Assembly: GCF_036084755.1 (NCBI RefSeq)
Contig: NZ_CP107968.1
Location: 4,371,501-4,435,500, forward strand
DNA length: 64,000 bases
Reading direction: 5' to 3'
DNA from: Streptomyces sp. NBC_00370
Lineage (GTDB): Bacteria > Actinomycetota > Actinomycetes > Streptomycetales > Streptomycetaceae
The notes under the pieces are model-generated. The model was not told where the DNA came from. It saw only the letters and a program-made list of their open reading frames with translations, and made no database searches. This document shows, piece after piece, positions 8,148-17,446 of this stretch. Both the position numbers and the translations under genes were made by a program. The first letter of the stretch is position 1, and each line of letters opens with the position of its first letter.

Positions 8148-9227
8148 GTGAGTGAGACGAGCCCCAAACTGCGCGCCGAACTGGACGGCATCCCGAGCTA
8201 TGTCCCGGGCAGGCCGGCGGCGGTCGGCGGGCCCGTCACGTACAAGCTCTCCTCCAACGAGAACCCCTACCTGCCGCTGCCGGGCGTGATGGAGCGGGTG
8301 ACGGCGGCCGCCGGGGTCTTCAACCGCTACCCGGACATGGCCTGTACCGGTCTGATGAACGAGCTGGCCGACCGTTTCGATGTGCCCGTCGCGCATCTGG
8401 CGACCGGCACCGGATCCGTCGGTGTGGCCCAGCAGCTGATTCAGGCCACCTCGGGCCCCGGTGACGAGGTCGTCTACGCCTGGCGGTCCTTCGAGGCCTA
8501 TCCGATCATCGTGCAGATCTCGGGCGCCCGGTCGGTACAGGTGCCGCTGACGGCGGGGGATGTGCACGACCTGGACGCGATGGCCGGGGCGATCACGGAC
8601 CGGACCCGGATGATCCTGGTCTGCAACCCGAACAATCCGACCGGCACGGTGGTCCGCAGGGCGGAGCTGGAGCGGTTCCTGGACCGGGTGCCGAGCGATG
8701 TGCTGGTCGTCCTGGACGAGGCGTACCGCGAGTTCAACCGGGACCCCGAGATCCCGGACGGTGTCGAGCTCTACCGCGAACGACCGAATGTGGCTGTCCT
8801 GCGGACCTTCTCCAAGGCGTACGGGCTCGCGGGGCTGCGGGTCGGTTTCGCCATCGCCCACGAGCCGGTGGCGGCGGCGCTGCGCAAGACGGCGGTGCCC
8901 TTCGGGGTGAGCCAGATCGCCCAGGACGCCGCGGTGGCCTCGCTGCGGGCCGAGGACGCGCTGCTGGAGCGGGTCGACGCGCTGGTGGTCGAGCGTGACC
9001 GGGTCCACCGGGGGCTGCTGGAGCAGGGCTGGACGGTGCCCGAGACGCAGGCCAACTTCGTCTGGCTGCGGCTCGGCGAGCGCACCCAGGAGTTCGCGGC
9101 GGCGTGCGAGCGGGCCGGTGTGGTGGTCCGGCCGTTCGGCGGCGAGGGCGTACGCGTCACCATCGGCGAGGTCGCGGCCAACGACCTGTTCCTGCAGGCG
9201 GCCGAGGCCTTCCGCAAGGAGCTGTAG
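8148..9227 (+). CDS. pat: HisC-family aminotransferase, probable aromatic (phenylalanine) aminotransferase
   Basis: A 359-residue fold-type I PLP enzyme. Motifs include SSNENPYLPLP, NPNNPTGT, DEAYREF, the PLP-lysine segment TFSKAYGLAGLRVG (Lys223) and the C-terminal VVVRPFGGEGVRVTIG. Streptomyces carry a separate hisC in the his operon, and this chromosomal locus is conventionally assigned to a second HisC-like enzyme annotated as putative phenylalanine aminotransferase. That makes an aromatic amino-acid role likelier than histidinol-phosphate, but sequence alone does not decide. GTG start with GAGGAGG 7 nt upstream. Confidence 0.88.
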   Translation: MSETSPKLRAELDGIPSYVPGRPAAVGGPVTYKLSSNENPYLPLPGVMERVTAAAGVFNRYPDMACTGLMNELADRFDVPVAHLATGTGSVGVAQQLIQATSGPGDEVVYAWRSFEAYPIIVQISGARSVQVPLTAGDVHDLDAMAGAITDRTRMILVCNPNNPTGTVVRRAELERFLDRVPSDVLVVLDEAYREFNRDPEIPDGVELYRERPNVAVLRTFSKAYGLAGLRVGFAIAHEPVAAALRKTAVPFGVSQIAQDAAVASLRAEDALLERVDALVVERDRVHRGLLEQGWTVPETQANFVWLRLGERTQEFAAACERAGVVVRPFGGEGVRVTIGEVAANDLFLQAAEAFRKEL

Positions 9228-9361
9228 CCACCTGTTGTAGCCACCGGTCCTGGCGGCTGGTGACGGCCTGGTGGCCGGTGTGATGACCCCGTGATCCGGT
9301 GGCTCCGCGAGGAGTGACCGGGGTCACGGGACCCCCCGTGAATATCCGGATGCCTGTGCGA

Positions 9362-9393
9362 CATAATGCTTGTGAATGTGAACGCATTCACAA
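9362..9393 (+). promoter_or_regulatory. Rex operator overlapping the cydA promoter
   Basis: TGTGAACGCATTCACA at 9377-9392 fits the Rex operator consensus TGTGAACGCNTTCACA exactly. A second, wider palindrome shares the same right arm: TTGTGAATG (9370-9378) and CATTCACAA (9385-9393). A -10-like CATAAT lies at 9362-9367, so a bound Rex dimer would cover the likely transcription start. Rex is the NADH/NAD+ sensor that represses cyd genes in Streptomyces until NADH rises under low oxygen. Confidence 0.92.
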
Positions 9394-9477
9394 GGTTTCC
9401 TCTGGTTTCCGCCGTTACCTCCGGGACGAAGGGGACAACCCGCCGCTGACGACCACGGCGATGTAAGGAGAGACGAC

Positions 9478-10986
9478 GTGGACCTCGCTCTGGCACCGGA
9501 GACCCTGGCGCGCTGGCAGTTCGGCATCACCACCGTCTACCATTTCCTCTTCGTCCCCCTGACGATCTCGCTCGGCGCCCTGACCGCCGGGCTGCAGACC
9601 GCCTGGGTGCGTACGGAGAACCCCAAGTACCTCACGGCCACGAAATTCTGGGGCAAGCTCTTCCTGATCAATATCGCGATGGGCGTGGTCACCGGCATCG
9701 TGCAGGAGTTCCAGTTCGGCATGAACTGGTCCGACTATTCGCGGTTCGTCGGCGACATCTTCGGCGCCCCGCTCGCCTTCGAAGCGCTCATCGCGTTCTT
9801 CTTCGAATCGACCTTCGTCGGGCTGTGGATCTTCGGCTGGGACAAGCTGCCGAAGAAGATCCATCTCGCCTGTATCTGGATGGTGTCGATCGGCACGATC
9901 CTGTCCGCGTATTTCATCCTCGCGGCCAACTCCTGGATGCAGCACCCCGTCGGCTACCGGATCAACGAAAAAGCCGGCCGCGCCGAACTCACCGACTTCT
10001 GGGCCGTACTGACCCAGGAAACCGCGCTCACCCAGTTCGCCCACATCATCACGGTGGCCTTCCTGGTGGGCGGCGCCTTCATGGCCGGTACGGCCGCCTT
10101 CCACCTCGGCCGCAAGAAGCACATCCAGGTGATGCGCACCTCGCTGCGGGTGGGGCTGGTCACGCTGGTGATCGCGGGCGCGCTCACCGCCCTCAGCGGC
10201 GACGCCCTCGGCAAGGTCATGTTCAAGCAGCAGCCGATGAAGATGGCGGCGGCCGAGGCCCTGTGGGACGGCCAGAAGCCCGCGCCGTTCTCCCTGTTCG
10301 CCTACGGCGACGTGGAGAAGGGCCACAACACCGTCGAGTTCGAGATCCCGGGGCTGCTGTCCTTCCTCGCCAACGACAACTTCACCTCGTACGTGCCCGG
10401 CATCAACGACGTGAACAAGGCCGAGCAGCAGAAGTTCGGCCCCGGCGACTACCGGCCCAACATCCCGGTCCAGTACTGGAGCTTCCGGCTGATGATCGGC
10501 TTCGGCATGACGTCGTTCGCCGTCGGGGCCGCGGGACTCTGGCTGACCCGGCGGAAGTTCCTGCTGCCGGCCCGGTTGCGGACGGGCGAGGACGAGGTGC
10601 CGAATCTGGTGCTCTTCCGGAACAAGGCGCTCGGTCCACGGCTCAGCGGCTGGTACTGGATCACCGCACTCGGCACGATCGGCTTCCCGCTGATCTCCAC
10701 CTCGTTCGGCTGGATCTTCACCGAGACCGGCCGCCAGCCCTGGGTCGTGTACGGCGTCCTGCGCACCGCCGACGCGGTCTCCCCCAGCGTCTCCCAGGGC
10801 GAAGTGCTCACCTCGCTGATCGTCTTCACCCTGCTCTACGCCGTCCTCGCCGTCGTCGAGGTCAAGCTGCTCGTGAAGTACATCAAGGCAGGACCGCCCG
10901 AACTCAGCGAGGCCGACCTCAACCCGCCCACCCGGATCGGCGGCGACCACACCGACGCCGACCGGCCGATGGCCTTCTCGTACTGA
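9478..10986 (+). CDS. cydA: Cytochrome bd oxidase subunit I (CydA)
   Basis: A 502-residue polytopic membrane protein carrying the quinol site and the haems of the high-affinity terminal oxidase. The N-terminal RWQFGITTVYHFLFVPLTISLG includes the conserved His (about residue 22). Conserved segments WGKLFLINIAMGVVTGIVQEFQFG, FEALIAFFFESTFVGLWIFGW and FHLGRKKH follow. The Q-loop is of the short type seen in actinobacteria and Bacillus. The start is GTG 9478 with AAGGAGAG upstream. It leads cydA-cydB-cydCD and is preceded by a Rex operator, so expression should rise at low oxygen. Confidence 0.98.
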   Translation: MDLALAPETLARWQFGITTVYHFLFVPLTISLGALTAGLQTAWVRTENPKYLTATKFWGKLFLINIAMGVVTGIVQEFQFGMNWSDYSRFVGDIFGAPLAFEALIAFFFESTFVGLWIFGWDKLPKKIHLACIWMVSIGTILSAYFILAANSWMQHPVGYRINEKAGRAELTDFWAVLTQETALTQFAHIITVAFLVGGAFMAGTAAFHLGRKKHIQVMRTSLRVGLVTLVIAGALTALSGDALGKVMFKQQPMKMAAAEALWDGQKPAPFSLFAYGDVEKGHNTVEFEIPGLLSFLANDNFTSYVPGINDVNKAEQQKFGPGDYRPNIPVQYWSFRLMIGFGMTSFAVGAAGLWLTRRKFLLPARLRTGEDEVPNLVLFRNKALGPRLSGWYWITALGTIGFPLISTSFGWIFTETGRQPWVVYGVLRTADAVSPSVSQGEVLTSLIVFTLLYAVLAVVEVKLLVKYIKAGPPELSEADLNPPTRIGGDHTDADRPMAFSY

Positions 10987-11009
10987 GGCTTGAGAGGAGC
11001 TGACCGATC

Positions 11010-12011
11010 ATGGAACTCCACGACGTCTGGTTCGTGCTGATCGCGGTCCTGTGGACCGGCTACTTCTTCCTCGAAGGGTTCGACTTCGGCATCGGGGTGC
11101 TGACCAAACTGCTCGCGCGCGGTCGCGACGAGCGGCGGGTCCTCATCAACACCATCGGACCCGTCTGGGACGGCAACGAGGTGTGGCTGCTGAGCGCGGG
11201 CGGCGCCACCTTCGCCGCGTTCCCCGACTGGTACGCCACCCTCTTCTCCGGCTTCTACCTGCCGCTGCTGCTCATCCTGGTCTGTCTGATCGTGCGCGGT
11301 GTCGCCTTCGAGTACCGGGCCAAGCGCCCGGAGGAGCGCTGGCAGCGCAACTGGGAGCACGCCATCTTCTGGACCTCCCTGCTGCCCGCCGTGCTGTGGG
11401 GTGTCGCGTTCGGCAACATCGTGCACGGCGTGAAGATCGACGCGCACATGGAGTACGTCGGCGGTCTCGGCGATCTGCTCAACCCGTACGCCCTGACCGG
11501 CGGCCTGGTCACGCTGGCGCTGTTCACCTTCCACGGCGCGGTGTTCGCCGCGCTCAAGACCGTGGGGGACATCCGGGTACGGGCCAGGAAGCTGGCCCTG
11601 GTGCTGGGAGCCGTCACGGCGGCCCTCGCCGTCGGCTTCCTGAGCTGGACCCAGGCGGCCAGCGGCGACGGCAAGAGCCTGATCGCGATGATCGTCGCCG
11701 TGGTCGCGCTCGCCGGAGCAGTCGTGGCCATCGGCGCCGGACGGGAAGGACGCTCGTTCGCCCTGTCCGGGGTGACGATCGCGGCGGTGATCGCGATGTT
11801 CTTCCTGACACTCTTCCCGAACGTCATGCCCTCGTCGCTGAACGAGCAGTGGAATCTGACGGTCACCAACGCCTCCTCCACGCCCTACACCTTGAAGATC
11901 ATGACGTGGTGCGCCGGCATCTCCGCGCCGCTGGTCATGCTCTACCAGGGCTGGACGTACTGGGTCTTCCGCAAGCGGATCGGCACCCAGCACATCGCCG
12001 ACGCGCACTGA
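11010..12011 (+). CDS. cydB: Cytochrome bd oxidase subunit II (CydB)
   Basis: A 333-residue membrane protein with about eight helices. Hallmarks are WTGYFFLEGFDFGIG near the N-terminus and TIGPVWDGNEVWLLSAGGAT. The C-terminal segment YTLKIMTWCAGISAPLVMLYQGWTYWVF is typical of CydB. It pairs with CydA to form the quinol oxidase. A 23-bp gap after cydA contains GAGAGGAGC, the ribosome binding site. It is co-transcribed with the neighbouring cyd genes. Confidence 0.98.
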   Translation: MELHDVWFVLIAVLWTGYFFLEGFDFGIGVLTKLLARGRDERRVLINTIGPVWDGNEVWLLSAGGATFAAFPDWYATLFSGFYLPLLLILVCLIVRGVAFEYRAKRPEERWQRNWEHAIFWTSLLPAVLWGVAFGNIVHGVKIDAHMEYVGGLGDLLNPYALTGGLVTLALFTFHGAVFAALKTVGDIRVRARKLALVLGAVTAALAVGFLSWTQAASGDGKSLIAMIVAVVALAGAVVAIGAGREGRSFALSGVTIAAVIAMFFLTLFPNVMPSSLNEQWNLTVTNASSTPYTLKIMTWCAGISAPLVMLYQGWTYWVFRKRIGTQHIADAH

Positions 12012-12018
12012 GAGGGCG

Positions 12019-15000
12019 GTGTTTCACGTGAAACCAATCGACCCCCGACTGCTGCGCTACGCACGGGCGACCCGGTTCTTCCTGGCCGCCGTGGTGGCCC
12101 TCGGGCTGGCGGGCGCCGGACTGATCGTCGCCCAGGCGATGCTGATCGCCGAAGTGGTGATCGGCGCGTTCCAGCACGGCCTCGACGGCTCGGGACTCCG
12201 CACTCCCCTGCTGCTGCTCGGCGCTGTCGCCGTCGGACGGGCGCTGATCGGCTGGCTCACCGAACTGGCCGCCCACCGGGCGAGCGCGGCGGTCAAGTCC
12301 GAACTGCGCGGGCGGCTGCTGGCGCGGGCGGCCGAGCTGGGCCCCGGCTGGCTGAGCGGTCAGCGCACCGGCTCGCTGGTCGCGCTGGCGACCCGCGGGG
12401 TGGACGCGCTGGACGACTACTTCTCCCGCTATCTGCCGCAACTGGGGCTCGCGGTGGTCGTGCCCGTCGCCGTCCTCGCGCGCATCGTCACCGAGGACTG
12501 GCTGTCCGCCGCGATCATCGTCGTGACGCTCCCGCTGATCCCGCTGTTCATGGTGCTGATCGGACGGGCCACCCAGTCGAGGATGGACCGTCAGTGGCGG
12601 CTGCTGTCCCGGCTGTCGGGCCACTTCCTCGACGTGGTCGCCGGGCTGCCCACCCTGAAGGTCTTCGGCCGGGCCAAGGCACAGGCGGAGGCGGTCCGCC
12701 GGATCACCTCGGACTACCGGCAGGCGACCCTGCGCACCCTGCGGATCGCCTTCCTGTCGTCGTTCGCGCTGGAGCTGCTGTCGACCCTGTCCGTGGCCCT
12801 GGTCGCGGTCGACATAGGACTGCGGCTCGTCCACGGGAACCTCGATCTGTACACGGGCCTGCTGGTGCTGATCCTCGCGCCGGAGGCATATCTGCCGATC
12901 CGGCAGGTGGGCGCGCAGTACCACGCGGCGGCCGAGGGCCTGGCTGCGGCGGAGGAGATCTTCGCCGTCCTGGAGACCGAGCCGCGGCGCGGCGGTACGG
13001 GCGAGATACCCGGTGCGGTACGGCTGGAACTGGACGGTGTGACGGTCCGCCATGAAGGGCGCGGCGCGCCTTCGTTGGACGCGGCGACGCTGACGGTCGA
13101 ACCGGGGGAGACGGTCGCCCTGGTCGGCCCCAGCGGCGTCGGCAAGTCCACGCTGCTCGACGTGGTGCTCGGGTTCACCGCCCCTGACAGCGGCCGGATC
13201 CGGGTGGGCGGCCGCGACCTGGCGTCCCTGGACCAGGAACGGTGGCGGGAGCGGATCGCGTGGGTGCCGCAGCGCCCGTATCTCTTCGCGGGGACGATCG
13301 CCGAGAACGTACGGCTGGCCAGGCCCGAGGCGGACGAAGCGGCGGTGGCCCGCGCGCTGCGTGACGCCGGGGCCGAGGAGTTCGTGGCCGCGCTCCCCCA
13401 GGGTGTGGACACCGTGCTCGGTGAGGACGGTGCGGGGCTCTCGGCGGGCCAGCGCCAGCGGCTCGCCCTGGCCAGGGCCTTCCTCGCCGACCGGCCGCTG
13501 CTGCTGCTCGACGAGCCGACGGCGGCGCTCGACGGCGAGACGGAGGCGGGTGTCGTCGACGCGGTACGGCGGCTGGCGGCCGGCCGGACGGTGCTGCTGG
13601 TCGTCCACCGGCCGGCGCTGCTGGCGGTCGCCGACCGGGTGGTGACGCTGGCGGCGCCGCCCGTGGACGTACCATCGCGCCCGGCGTCGGTGGCGGCTTC
13701 GCAGGCTTCGGCGCGGTCCGAGGCTTCAGGCACCGACACCGACACAGGCACGGCTCCCGGCTCGGTTTCCGTTTCTGCTCCTCCTTCTCCTTCTGCTCCT
13801 GATTCCGATGCCGCGTCGCGCGGGGCGCTTGCGCCTCTGGCCCGGGTTCGGGCGGCGGCCGGAGCGCTGCGCGGCCGGTTCGCCCTGGCGCTGCTGCTGG
13901 GCAGCCTGGCGCTCGGCTCCGCCGTCGGCCTCATGGCCGTCTCCGGATGGCTCATATCCCGCGCCTCGCAGGAACCACCCGTCCTGTATCTGATGGTGGC
14001 GGTGACGGCGACCCGCGCCTTCGGCATGGGGCGCGCGGTCTTCCGCTACGCGGAGCGCGTCGTGTCGCACGACGCGGTGCTCAGGATGCTCGCCGACCTC
14101 CGGGTCTCCGTCTACCGGCGGCTGGAGCGCATCGCTCCGGCGGGGCTGCGCGCGACGAGGCGCGGTGATCTGCTGTCCCGGCTGGTCGCCGATGTGGACG
14201 CCCTCCAGGACTACTGGCTGCGCTGGCTGCTGCCCGCGGGGACGGCCGTGGTCGTGTCGGCCGCGACCGTCGGCTTCACCGGCTGGCTGCTGCCCGAGGC
14301 GGGCGCCGTCCTGGCCGTGGGGCTGCTCGTCGCGAGCGTCGGCGTACCGCTGCTGAGCGGCGCCTGTGCCCGTGGCGCCGAGCGGCGACTCGCCCCGGCA
14401 CGCGGCGCGCTGGCGACCGATGTCGCCGATCTGCTGAGGGGGACCGCCGAACTGACCGTCGCCGGCGCGCTCAAGCGCCGACTGCGCGGGGCCCGGGAGA
14501 GCGACGCCACGCTGACGGCGATCACCCGGCGGGGCGCGAGCGCCGCAGCGCTCGGCGGCGGGCTCTCCGCGCTGGCCTGCGGACTGACCGTCGTCGCCGC
14601 CGCGGTCGTCGGGGTGCAGGCGGTACGCGAAGGGCGCCTGGCCGGCGTCCAGCTCGCCGTTGTCGTCCTCACCCCGCTGGCCGCGTTCGAGGCCGTCACC
14701 GGACTGCCGCTGGCCGTCCAGTACCGCCGACGGGCCCGGCGCAGCGCCGAGCGGGTGTACGAGGTGCTGGACGCGCCCGTCCCCGTACAGGAGCCGGAGC
14801 ACCCGGCCGCTGCGCCCGCCACACCGTTCCCGCTGGAGGTACGCGGGCTGGCGGCGCGGTACGCGGGTCAGGAGCGCGACGCGCTCAGCGGCTTCGACCT
14901 GACCCTGACCCCCGGCAAGCGGGTGGCCGTCGTCGGCCCTTCGGGCTCGGGTAAGACCACCCTCGCCCAGGTGCTGCTCCGGTTCCTCGACGCAGGGGAG

Positions 15001-15633
15001 GGCGGCTACCGGCTCGGCGGTACGGACGCCGCCACGCTCGACGGTGACGCGGTGCGCCGCTTCGTCGGCCTGTGCGCCCAGGACGCGCATCTCTTCGACA
15101 GCTCAGTGCGCGAGAACCTCAGGCTCGCCCGTACGACGGCGACCGAGGACGACCTGCGCGACGCGCTGCGCCGGGCCCGGCTGCTGGAGTGGGTCGACGC
15201 CCTGCCGTACGGCCTGGACACCCTCGTGGGCGAGCACGGCGCGCGGCTCTCCGGAGGCCAGCGCCAGCGCCTGGCGCTGGCCCGCGCGCTGCTCGCCGAC
15301 TTTCCCGTACTGCTGCTGGACGAGCCCGCCGAGCATCTGGACCTGGCGACGGCCGACGCGCTGACCGCCGATCTGCTGGCGGCGACCGAGGGCCGGACGA
15401 CGCTGCTCATCACCCACCGGCTGCGCGGTCTCGACAGCGTCGACGAGGTGATCGTCCTCGACGGGGGCAGGACCGTACAGCGTGGTCCCTACGAGGAGCT
15501 GGCCCTCGTCGAAGGACCGCTGCGACGGCTGCTGGCGCGCGAGCGTGCGGGAGACCTGGTGGGAGGCACGGTGGGAGACCTGGCGGGGGATCCGGTCGAC
15601 ATCCGACTTTCCCCAGCAAATAACACTTACTAG
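12019..15633 (+). CDS. cydCD: CydD-CydC fused ABC exporter for cytochrome bd assembly
   Basis: A 1204-residue fusion of two half-transporters. The first half (CydD-like) has a membrane domain to about 310, Walker A GPSGVGKST near 371, signature LSAGQRQR and Walker B LLLLDEPTAAL. A Ser/Pro/Thr-rich linker at about 550-600 joins the second half (CydC-like), with its membrane domain at 620-900, Walker A GPSGSGKTT near 974, LSGGQRQR and VLLLDEPAEHL. CydDC exports thiol reductants needed for haem insertion into the bd oxidase. The gene starts 8 bp after cydB. The proposed GTG (12019) is followed at once by a parS site that encodes FHVK, so a second in-frame GTG at 12028 is also possible. Confidence 0.96.
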   Translation: MFHVKPIDPRLLRYARATRFFLAAVVALGLAGAGLIVAQAMLIAEVVIGAFQHGLDGSGLRTPLLLLGAVAVGRALIGWLTELAAHRASAAVKSELRGRLLARAAELGPGWLSGQRTGSLVALATRGVDALDDYFSRYLPQLGLAVVVPVAVLARIVTEDWLSAAIIVVTLPLIPLFMVLIGRATQSRMDRQWRLLSRLSGHFLDVVAGLPTLKVFGRAKAQAEAVRRITSDYRQATLRTLRIAFLSSFALELLSTLSVALVAVDIGLRLVHGNLDLYTGLLVLILAPEAYLPIRQVGAQYHAAAEGLAAAEEIFAVLETEPRRGGTGEIPGAVRLELDGVTVRHEGRGAPSLDAATLTVEPGETVALVGPSGVGKSTLLDVVLGFTAPDSGRIRVGGRDLASLDQERWRERIAWVPQRPYLFAGTIAENVRLARPEADEAAVARALRDAGAEEFVAALPQGVDTVLGEDGAGLSAGQRQRLALARAFLADRPLLLLDEPTAALDGETEAGVVDAVRRLAAGRTVLLVVHRPALLAVADRVVTLAAPPVDVPSRPASVAASQASARSEASGTDTDTGTAPGSVSVSAPPSPSAPDSDAASRGALAPLARVRAAAGALRGRFALALLLGSLALGSAVGLMAVSGWLISRASQEPPVLYLMVAVTATRAFGMGRAVFRYAERVVSHDAVLRMLADLRVSVYRRLERIAPAGLRATRRGDLLSRLVADVDALQDYWLRWLLPAGTAVVVSAATVGFTGWLLPEAGAVLAVGLLVASVGVPLLSGACARGAERRLAPARGALATDVADLLRGTAELTVAGALKRRLRGARESDATLTAITRRGASAAALGGGLSALACGLTVVAAAVVGVQAVREGRLAGVQLAVVVLTPLAAFEAVTGLPLAVQYRRRARRSAERVYEVLDAPVPVQEPEHPAAAPATPFPLEVRGLAARYAGQERDALSGFDLTLTPGKRVAVVGPSGSGKTTLAQVLLRFLDAGEGGYRLGGTDAATLDGDAVRRFVGLCAQDAHLFDSSVRENLRLARTTATEDDLRDALRRARLLEWVDALPYGLDTLVGEHGARLSGGQRQRLALARALLADFPVLLLDEPAEHLDLATADALTADLLAATEGRTTLLITHRLRGLDSVDEVIVLDGGRTVQRGPYEELALVEGPLRRLLARERAGDLVGGTVGDLAGDPVDIRLSPANNTY
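12021..12034. promoter_or_regulatory. parS site (ParB binding) at the cydCD start
   Basis: Second exact GTTTCACGTGAAAC copy in the window. It overlaps the first codons of cydCD, giving the protein start MFHVKP. A ParB-nucleated complex here would sit inside the cyd operon, between cydB and cydCD. Confidence 0.87.
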
Positions 15634-15643
15634 TCTCGACTGT

Positions 15644-17401
15644 ATGAATCAGTCCGAATCGGCAGTCCCGGATCCGGACCGGAACCCGGACCTGGACCCG
15701 GCCGACGCCGCAGCCAACGCGGCCCGGGACCTCCAGGGCCTGTCGACCGAGGTGACCGCGCGGGTGCCGCGGCTGCTGGAGGCCATGCGCTCCATCGGTA
15801 TGGGGCTGGAACTGCGGTCCACCCTCGACCGGATCTGTGAGACGGCGGCCGAGCTGGGCGACGCCCGCTACGCGGCGATCGGTGTCGTGGACGAGACGGG
15901 CGACGGGCTCGAAGAGTTCGTGACGTACGGCGTGGACGACGACGTGGCCGAGGTGATCGGCCGGCGCCCCGACGGGCACCGCGGGCTGCTCGGGGCGCTG
16001 ATCCGCGATCCGTCACCGGTCAGGCTCGCCGATCTGACGGCCGACGCCCGCTTCGCCGGCTTCCCGCCGGGGCATCCGCCGATGCGCACCTTCCTCGGCG
16101 TCCCCGTCCGCGTCCAGGGCCGGATCTTCGGCAATCTCTGTCTCGCCGAGAAGCACGACGGCGAGGAGTTCAACGAGCACGATCTGCACATGCTGCGCGT
16201 CCTCGCCACCGAGGCGGGCATCGCCATCGGCAACGCCCGGCTGTACGAGGCGGCCCGGCAGCGCGAGCGGTGGATCGACGGGTCGGTCGCCGTTACCACG
16301 GCGCTGCTCTCCGGCGGTGAGGCGACCGACGCGCTGTCCGTGGTCGCCGAACAGGCCCGCAGGCTCGCCGACGCGGCCGCTGGTGTCGTCCTGCTGCCGA
16401 CCGCCGAGGGCGGTCTGCAGATCGCCGCCATCAGCACCGACCTGCCGACCCCCGCCGAGCTGGGCGACATCGTCCCGCCGGAGAGCTTCGTCGTCGCGGC
16501 CATGATGAACGGCGAGTCCTTGTTCCTCGACGACGCCGCCGCCGATCCGCGGATGGTCACCAAGTACTCCGAGCCGTTCGGGCCGATGATGATCCTGCCG
16601 CTGCAGAGCGGCGGCCGGGTGCTCGGCTCGCTCATCACTCCCCGGGGGCGGGAGGCGCGCCGGTTCAGCGAGACCGAACGCATCCTCGCGACGCAGTTCG
16701 CCTCGCAGGCCGCCGTCGCGCTGATGATGGCCGAGGCGCAGCGCGACCGGGAGCGGCTGGCCGTCCTGGAGGACCGCGACCGGATCGCCCGTGATCTGCA
16801 CGATCTCGTCATCCAGCGGCTGTTCGCCACCGGCATGATGCTGGAGAGCGCCCAGCGCGGCACGGTCACACCCGCCGTCCACCAGGGGATCGGCAAGGCG
16901 GTGGACGAGCTGGACGTGACCATCCAGGAGATCCGGACGGCCATCTTCGCCTTGCAGCAGGGGCCGGCCGAGGCGCCGGCCGGGCTGCGTACCCGGGTCC
17001 TGCGGGAGATCAAGATGGCGGCGGTGCCGCTGGGCTTCACCCCCGTCCACCGTTTCGTCGGCCCGGTCGACGCCACTGTCGGTGAGCTGTCGGGGAAGAA
17101 CCTGATCGCGGCACTGCGCGAGGCGCTGTCCAACGCCTTCAGGCACGCGCACGCCAGCCGGATCGAGGTGACGGTCGACGCGACGGCGCGGCTGCCCGAC
17201 GGCGCGCCCGCGGTCCGGCTTTCGGTCGCCGACGACGGGGTGGGCATCCCGGAGGGCGGCCGGCGCAGCGGGCTGCGCAATCTGGCGCGCAGGGCCGAGG
17301 CGCTGGGCGGATCGAGCGCGGGCGCGCCGGGCATCGGCGCCGAAGGGGCCGGTACGACGGTGGTCTGGGAGGCACCGTTGCAGGTGGCGGCCGAGTTGTG
17401 A
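15644..17401 (+). CDS. Sensor histidine kinase with tandem GAF domains
   Basis: A 585-residue cytoplasmic kinase of the DevS/DosS type. The first GAF domain is at about 45-200 (ALIRDPSPVRLADLTADARFAG, TFLGVPVRVQGRIFGNLCLA) and the second at about 215-365. A HisKA_3 dimerization helix has the phospho-acceptor in RIARDLHDLVIQRLF (His386). A HATPase domain follows, with the N-box REALSNAFRHAHAS and DDGVGIPEGG. Mycobacterial relatives bind haem in GAF and sense O2, NO or redox state; haem binding here is only possible. No response regulator is adjacent. ATG 15644 lies 10 bp after cydCD with no clear Shine-Dalgarno, so it may be leaderless or coupled. Placement after cyd genes suggests a respiratory signal. 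Confidence 0.9.
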   Translation: MNQSESAVPDPDRNPDLDPADAAANAARDLQGLSTEVTARVPRLLEAMRSIGMGLELRSTLDRICETAAELGDARYAAIGVVDETGDGLEEFVTYGVDDDVAEVIGRRPDGHRGLLGALIRDPSPVRLADLTADARFAGFPPGHPPMRTFLGVPVRVQGRIFGNLCLAEKHDGEEFNEHDLHMLRVLATEAGIAIGNARLYEAARQRERWIDGSVAVTTALLSGGEATDALSVVAEQARRLADAAAGVVLLPTAEGGLQIAAISTDLPTPAELGDIVPPESFVVAAMMNGESLFLDDAAADPRMVTKYSEPFGPMMILPLQSGGRVLGSLITPRGREARRFSETERILATQFASQAAVALMMAEAQRDRERLAVLEDRDRIARDLHDLVIQRLFATGMMLESAQRGTVTPAVHQGIGKAVDELDVTIQEIRTAIFALQQGPAEAPAGLRTRVLREIKMAAVPLGFTPVHRFVGPVDATVGELSGKNLIAALREALSNAFRHAHASRIEVTVDATARLPDGAPAVRLSVADDGVGIPEGGRRSGLRNLARRAEALGGSSAGAPGIGAEGAGTTVVWEAPLQVAAEL

Positions 17402-17406
17402 GAGCG

Positions 17407-17439
17407 GCGGGCTGACCGGGCGCCCGGTCGGTTGCCCGC
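17407..17439. terminator. Hairpin between convergent kinase and HAD genes
   Basis: A perfect 16-bp palindrome GACCGGGCGCCCGGTC (17414-17429) is extended by GCGGGC at 17407-17412 pairing with GCCCGC at 17434-17439. It sits between two converging genes and can act in both directions. Confidence 0.5.
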
Positions 17440-17446
17440 CCGGCCG

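Noticed and set aside
8148..9227. Canonical histidine-operon hisC
   Set aside because: No hisD/hisB neighbours; locus and sequence fit the second HisC-family enzyme (pat) better, although specificity is not proven.
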